Part shown: positions 60,566 through 64,000 of the stretch, in pieces | Layout of the letters: each line of letters begins with the position of its first letter | How positions within the stretch are numbered: the first letter of the stretch is position 1 | Assembly: GCA_022824205.1 (NCBI GenBank) | Contig: JAJEAI010000143.1 | Location: 48,565 to 112,564 of the forward strand | Direction: 5' to 3' | Length of the DNA stretch: 64,000 nucleotides | From: Candidatus Binatia bacterium | GTDB taxonomy: Bacteria; Desulfobacterota; Binatia; UBA9968; JAJDTQ01 | Notes under the pieces: model-generated | Databases searched by the model: none | Told to the model about the DNA's origin: nothing | The model's input: only the letters and a program-made list of their open reading frames with translations | Program-made: the position numbers and the translations under genes

Positions 60566-62017
60566 TCATTCATATCCCGGCGGCGGGACAAAGCCCCGGT
60601 AGTGTCGTTCCAGCAGCCGCGCGAAATGGATGCAGTTCAGGTCACCGTACTGCGGGCCGATGATCTGGATGCCCGCCGGGAGCCCTTCGCCGTCAAGTCC
60701 GATGGGGGCCACGGAGGACGGCAGGTAGGCAAGATTGGCATAGCCCGGCAGCGAGACCTGGTTCATGAACGGCTGCATGACGCCGTCCACGGGCACGGAG
60801 CGTTGATAGGGCGGCGTGTGGTCGTGGCGCATGGCCGCCGACACGGTGATGGGCGCCAGCAGGAGATCGTAGCGCCCGAAGAACTCGTGCCACTTCCACC
60901 GGATGCGGTGCCGCGCCTCGTCGAGCCGGAGCCAGTCCCGGTGCGGCAGCGTCACGCCGCGAAGCATGCGCGCACGCTTGCCGTCGTCTCCCGCGACGAG
61001 CCTGTTCCGCGCCTGCACGTTGGCGGCGAGTTCCTCGTCGGTCTGGCGGCCCGACGTGGCGGCGCGAAGCAGCACGTCGAACACGCGGTGCGAGTCGGCC
61101 GCATCGAAACGAGGCCGCACGCCGATGCCGACCCTGACGCCGCTACGGCGGAGGAAACGGGCCAGGGTTTGATGCAGGCTACGGATGTCACGCGCCGTGG
61201 GCACCGTCTCATCCTCCAACAGCAGCGCCACGCGGTATTCTTCAAGGCCCTTCCCGCGGGGCCGTGGCAGCCTGAGCCGAAGCCCGGCGGCGTCGATCTC
61301 GTCCGGGCCGGCGATCACCGACAGCAGCAGCGACAGGTCACCGGCGCTCCGTGCCAGCGGGCCGATGACCAGCATGTCCAGGGGCGCCCGGTTGCCGCCG
61401 AGAGCGTGCCCGTCGGTGGGACAGATGCCCTGGGTCGGCTTGTGCGCGAACAAGCCGCACCAGGCCGCCGGGTTGCGCACCGAGCCGGCGATGTCGCTGC
61501 CCATCTCGAGGCCGGTGAGCCCGGCCGCGAGGGCGGCGGCCGAACCGCCGGAAGAGCCGCCGGGCGACCGCCCCGGGTCCCAGGGGTTTCGGGTGGCGCC
61601 GTGGATGTCGTTGAAGCTCTGGGCGTCGGCGAGCCAGATGGGTACGTTGGTCTTGCCGAATATGACCGCGCCGGCGCCGCGCAGACGCTTCACCGGCAAG
61701 GCGTCGGCACGGGCGATGTTGTCCCGTTGCGACGGCACGCCCCACGTGGTCGGCAATCCGGCCACGTGGAAGGAATCCTTCACGGTCATCGGCACGCCGT
61801 GCAGCGGCCCCCACCGCTCGCCCCGGTCCAGCGCCCGGTCCGCCTCCCGGGCACGCCGGCGCGCGCGCGGAATGTCCGTGGCGATGATCGCGTTCAAGGC
61901 TGGGTTGAAGCGCTCGACGCGCGTCAGAAAATGGTTCAGCAACTCGAGGCAACCAATCTTCCGGCGGCGGACGAGACTTGCCAGATGTGTCGCCGGGAGC
62001 AGCGCCGGGTCGGTCAT
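60566..62017 (-). CDS. Amidase (amidase-signature family)
   Basis: A 483-residue amidase with the Ser-cisSer-Lys triad: K80 in MTVKDSFHVAG, S155 in GGSSGGSAAAL and S179 in GSDIAGSVRNPA. Spacing 80-155-179 equals that of fatty acid amide hydrolase. It hydrolyses a linear amide; substrate is unknown. I start at the ATG at 62017, after GGAGGCGGG. The upstream 37 codons in frame have no family match. It is next to a dienelactone hydrolase on the same strand, 325 bp away. Confidence 0.9.
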   Translation of the reverse strand: MTDPALLPATHLASLVRRRKIGCLELLNHFLTRVERFNPALNAIIATDIPRARRRAREADRALDRGERWGPLHGVPMTVKDSFHVAGLPTTWGVPSQRDNIARADALPVKRLRGAGAVIFGKTNVPIWLADAQSFNDIHGATRNPWDPGRSPGGSSGGSAAALAAGLTGLEMGSDIAGSVRNPAAWCGLFAHKPTQGICPTDGHALGGNRAPLDMLVIGPLARSAGDLSLLLSVIAGPDEIDAAGLRLRLPRPRGKGLEEYRVALLLEDETVPTARDIRSLHQTLARFLRRSGVRVGIGVRPRFDAADSHRVFDVLLRAATSGRQTDEELAANVQARNRLVAGDDGKRARMLRGVTLPHRDWLRLDEARHRIRWKWHEFFGRYDLLLAPITVSAAMRHDHTPPYQRSVPVDGVMQPFMNQVSLPGYANLAYLPSSVAPIGLDGEGLPAGIQIIGPQYGDLNCIHFARLLERHYRGFVPPPGYE

Positions 62018-62342
62018 CGCCCGCCTCCGGCCGTTGGGGACCTTCCAATAACCATAGCCAGCCTCCTCACGTCCTGGCCGCCGGCGGGTTGCCGCGCCCC
62101 GAATCCGATGCCACGTACGCGCGGGCACGTGAAACCCCGATACGGGGCGTCACGCGCTTCGCCCTCGGATGGGCATTCGCACCAACACCCCGAACCGTCA
62201 TTCCCGCGGAAGCGGGAACATTCCCGCGGAAGCGGGAACATTCCCGCGGAAGCGGGAATCCAGGGGTTGGAGGCTGTTCGCCGAAAGGGCCAAGGTCCAC
62301 GGGCAACCACCGGCGGCCACGAGACCGCCGGCGGTTGCCCGT
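62018..62342. other. 325-bp intergenic region with tandem palindromes
   Basis: The gap between the amidase and dienelactone hydrolase holds three tandem copies of a 20-bp palindrome (from 62200). In addition CGGGCAACCGCCGGCGGT-type dyads near 62290-62340, just after the hydrolase stop on the minus strand, may form its terminator. No gene is seen. Confidence 0.5.
62197..62265. repeat. Three tandem copies of the palindromic repeat
   Basis: The unit ATTCCCGCGGAAGCGGGAAC is repeated at 62200, 62220 and 62240 with no spacer, the last copy continuing as the family's ATCCAGG end. Single or paired copies elsewhere show this array arose by local amplification. Confidence 0.8.
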
Positions 62343-63227
62343 CTACGACAAGTGTTTCTTGAAGAACGCCACCGTCCGCTCCCACGCGAGCTTCGCGGCG
62401 GCTTCATCGTAGCGCGGCGTCGAGTTGTTGTGGAAGCCGTGGCGCGTGCCCGGATAGACGTGCGCCTCGTAGGGTACGCCGTTGGCCTTCAGGGCGGCCT
62501 CGTACGCCGGCCCCTGCTTGTTGATGCGCGGGTCGTTCTCGGCGTAGTGGATCAGCAGCGGCGCCTTGATCCTGGCAACGTCGTCGGCCGACTTCGGAGC
62601 GGAACCATAGAACGGCACGCCGGCATTCAGGTCGCTCCCCATCTGCACCGCGAGGAAATTGACCACGCCGCCGCCGAAGCAGAACCCGGTGGCGCCCAGT
62701 TTCCCGTTGGACAGCTCGTGGGCCTTGAGATACCGGGCGCTGTTGAGCAGGTCGGTGCGCAACTTGCCCCGGTCCAGGCTCCGCTGCATCTTCTTGCCGT
62801 CGTCGTCGTTGCCGGGGTAGCCGCCGATGGGCGAGAGGCCGTCCGGCGCCAGGGCGAGGAACCCCGCCACCGCGGCACGGCGCGCGACGTCCTCGATGTG
62901 CGGATTCAGGCCGCGGTTCTCGTGAACGACGAGCACGGCGGGGAACGGACCCGTACCGGCCGGCTGGACGAGGTAGCCGCGCATCTTGCCGGAGTTGCCG
63001 CCGGGCGAATCGTATGTGACGTAGCGCGCCCTGATGCGCTTGTCGGTAAAAGAGATGGTCTGCGCCCTGGCATAGCGCGGCAGCATCGCCTTCGCCATCG
63101 CCAGCGCCGAGCCGCTCACGACCACGAGGGCGGCCGCGCGCTTCAGGAACTCACGGCGTTCCATGTTGCTGTGGCAGTACTCGTCATACAGGTCGTAGAC
63201 CTGTGGATCGATCAGATGCTTGTCCAT
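62343..63227 (-). CDS. Dienelactone hydrolase family protein, Tat-type leader
   Basis: A 294-residue hydrolase with the C183-D232-H263 triad (GFCFGGG, YAENDPRIN, GTRHGFH), characteristic of dienelactone hydrolase. The leader MERREFLKRAAALVVVSGSA has a twin-arginine-like motif starting at residue 22, so export is likely, unlike the cytoplasmic classical enzyme. It would cleave a lactone or ester. The ATG follows AAGGAG at good spacing. Confidence 0.88.
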   Translation of the reverse strand: MDKHLIDPQVYDLYDEYCHSNMERREFLKRAAALVVVSGSALAMAKAMLPRYARAQTISFTDKRIRARYVTYDSPGGNSGKMRGYLVQPAGTGPFPAVLVVHENRGLNPHIEDVARRAAVAGFLALAPDGLSPIGGYPGNDDDGKKMQRSLDRGKLRTDLLNSARYLKAHELSNGKLGATGFCFGGGVVNFLAVQMGSDLNAGVPFYGSAPKSADDVARIKAPLLIHYAENDPRINKQGPAYEAALKANGVPYEAHVYPGTRHGFHNNSTPRYDEAAAKLAWERTVAFFKKHLS

Positions 63228-63426
63228 GAGGTCTCCTTCTCTTGAACTACACGGCCTTCGGAAGGTTGCCGGCGCTCGCGCGGTCAGGCAATCCTCTCCG
63301 TCCATGGGCACATTTTATGGCGAGGAATCCGAAATGCAATGGGAAGGGGGTCGCGACACCGGATCGATTCGCAAGTCCTCGCCGACATGTCCGCTTTGCG
63401 GTAGAAAAAGGGTTTGGTGATCGGCA

Positions 63427-63900
63427 ATGCAACTCCAGAGAATAGGCGTCGAGAGGTACAAAGGTTACGCCGAGGCGGCCGAGCTGACGCTCGCTCCTCT
63501 GACGATCCTGGTCGGGGCGAACAATGCCGGGAAGACCGCGCTCGCGGAGGCCATTCAATTGATCGCCGGGAGTCTCAACCCCCCGATGGCAGATATGCCT
63601 GAGCCGCTTCCGCTTCAATACGGAGGCATTCAGCACGGTCAGTCGTTCGAAGACCTGGTCACCGGACGTACCGTTCATGGCTGGTTACGCTTGTCCGCTG
63701 ACTGGGCACTCGGTAACGACAAGCTGTCGTTGTCAGCTACGGTCAGAAACGTCGTAGCCCCATCCCGCCGGCCTGAACGGCAAGTAGCGGAGTGGAGCCT
63801 CGGAAGGGATGACGACAAGATCGTGGTCGAGCGACAAGGATTTGAGAAGGACTCCGCATACACTGCTGTCCCACAAGAAATACGAATGAGGAGGACCTGA
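63427..63900 (+). pseudogene. AAA-family (OLD/RecF-like) ATPase truncated by IS
   Basis: The start of a SMC/RecF/OLD-like ATPase is intact: MQLQRIGVERYKGYAEAAEL, then LVGANNAGKTALAEAIQLI (Walker A GANNAGKT near residue 31). Similarity ends near residue 147, and the last residues (VPQEIRMRRT) come from another sequence that begins an IS. The Walker B, signature and C-terminal part are absent from this window. These ATPases are often phage-defence nucleases or repair proteins. Confidence 0.7.
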
Positions 63901-64000
63901 AGAGCTCCGTCATGCTATGATGGCAATTGCAAAACCCATCGTAGGAGGAGGTTCAGGTCCATGGCGTACAATCATACCGTAATGGGGCAAATACTCAAGC
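63870..64000 (+). mobile_element. Left end of an IS4-type insertion sequence
   Basis: The sequence after the interrupted ATPase contains a short leader with a TAGGAGGAGG ribosome site and a transposase start MAYNHTVMGQILK at 63961 that runs off the window. The N-terminus resembles DUF4372-containing IS4-family transposases (M-x-x-N-T-V...). The exact left terminus is uncertain, around 63870. Confidence 0.55.

Overview
The window is 64 kb of GC-rich bacterial DNA from an organism I cannot name. CoA-transferases, acyl-CoA dehydrogenase, amidohydrolases, tungsten or molybdenum enzymes, a type I polyketide synthase and palindromic intergenic repeats together fit an uncultivated deltaproteobacterial or Tectomicrobia-like lineage. 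That placement is inference from gene content. No rRNA, tRNA, CRISPR array or replication origin was seen.

Layout. 0-1.6 kb: a thiolase-like protein and its DUF35 zinc-ribbon partner. 1.9-4.8 kb: a lower-GC cassette of a superfamily 1 helicase and a DUF2290-like protein, a candidate defence unit. 4.8-8.8 kb: an amidohydrolase, a radical SAM protein with unusual cysteine spacing and a methyltransferase, followed by gene debris, a MITE-like element and a toxin-antitoxin pair (to 9.7 kb). 9.8-13.4 kb: a translationally coupled acyl-CoA catabolism operon (acyl-CoA dehydrogenase and two CaiB-type CoA-transferases). 13.9-22 kb: FmdB, aldo/keto reductase, aminotransferase, SDR, a DUF3179 protein with an in-frame UGA that looks like selenocysteine, a RodZ-like protein, threonine aldolase and a flavin oxidoreductase.

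22.2-34.6 kb (minus strand): a 3459-residue polyketide synthase followed by a free acyl carrier protein, an alpha/beta hydrolase and ClpP. Its second acyltransferase has lost the catalytic Ser-His signature. 35.1-39.5 kb: an NCS2 permease with a kinase-like tail, a degenerate nucleotidyltransferase, TPM and LemA proteins and a 23-residue membrane peptide gene behind a very good promoter. 39.6-43.2 kb: a restriction-modification-like locus with a zinc-ribbon DNA methyltransferase, a controller protein whose GACTNNNAGTC operators are visible, and a HEAT-repeat protein in the place of the endonuclease.

43.3-50.9 kb (minus): formate dehydrogenase subunits, a small coiled-coil protein, an aldehyde:ferredoxin oxidoreductase and a MobA-MoaD fusion that would help make the cofactor. 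51-54 kb: formamidase, amide/urea channel, FmdB and a fluoride channel. Formamide would be taken up and hydrolysed to ammonia and formate, and formate oxidised by the nearby dehydrogenase. 54-63.2 kb: a nitrate-reductase-associated protein, MFS carrier, PEP-mutase-family lyase, a catalytically dead HtrA-like protein, a TudS-like DUF523-DUF1722 protein, SRPBCC protein, methyltransferase, amidase and dienelactone hydrolase. The right edge holds an AAA ATPase cut by an IS4-type insertion sequence.

Intergenic DNA carries two dispersed repeat families: a palindrome built on TTCCCGCGAAAGCGGGAA and a repeat containing GACTTCGCTTCGCTACGC.
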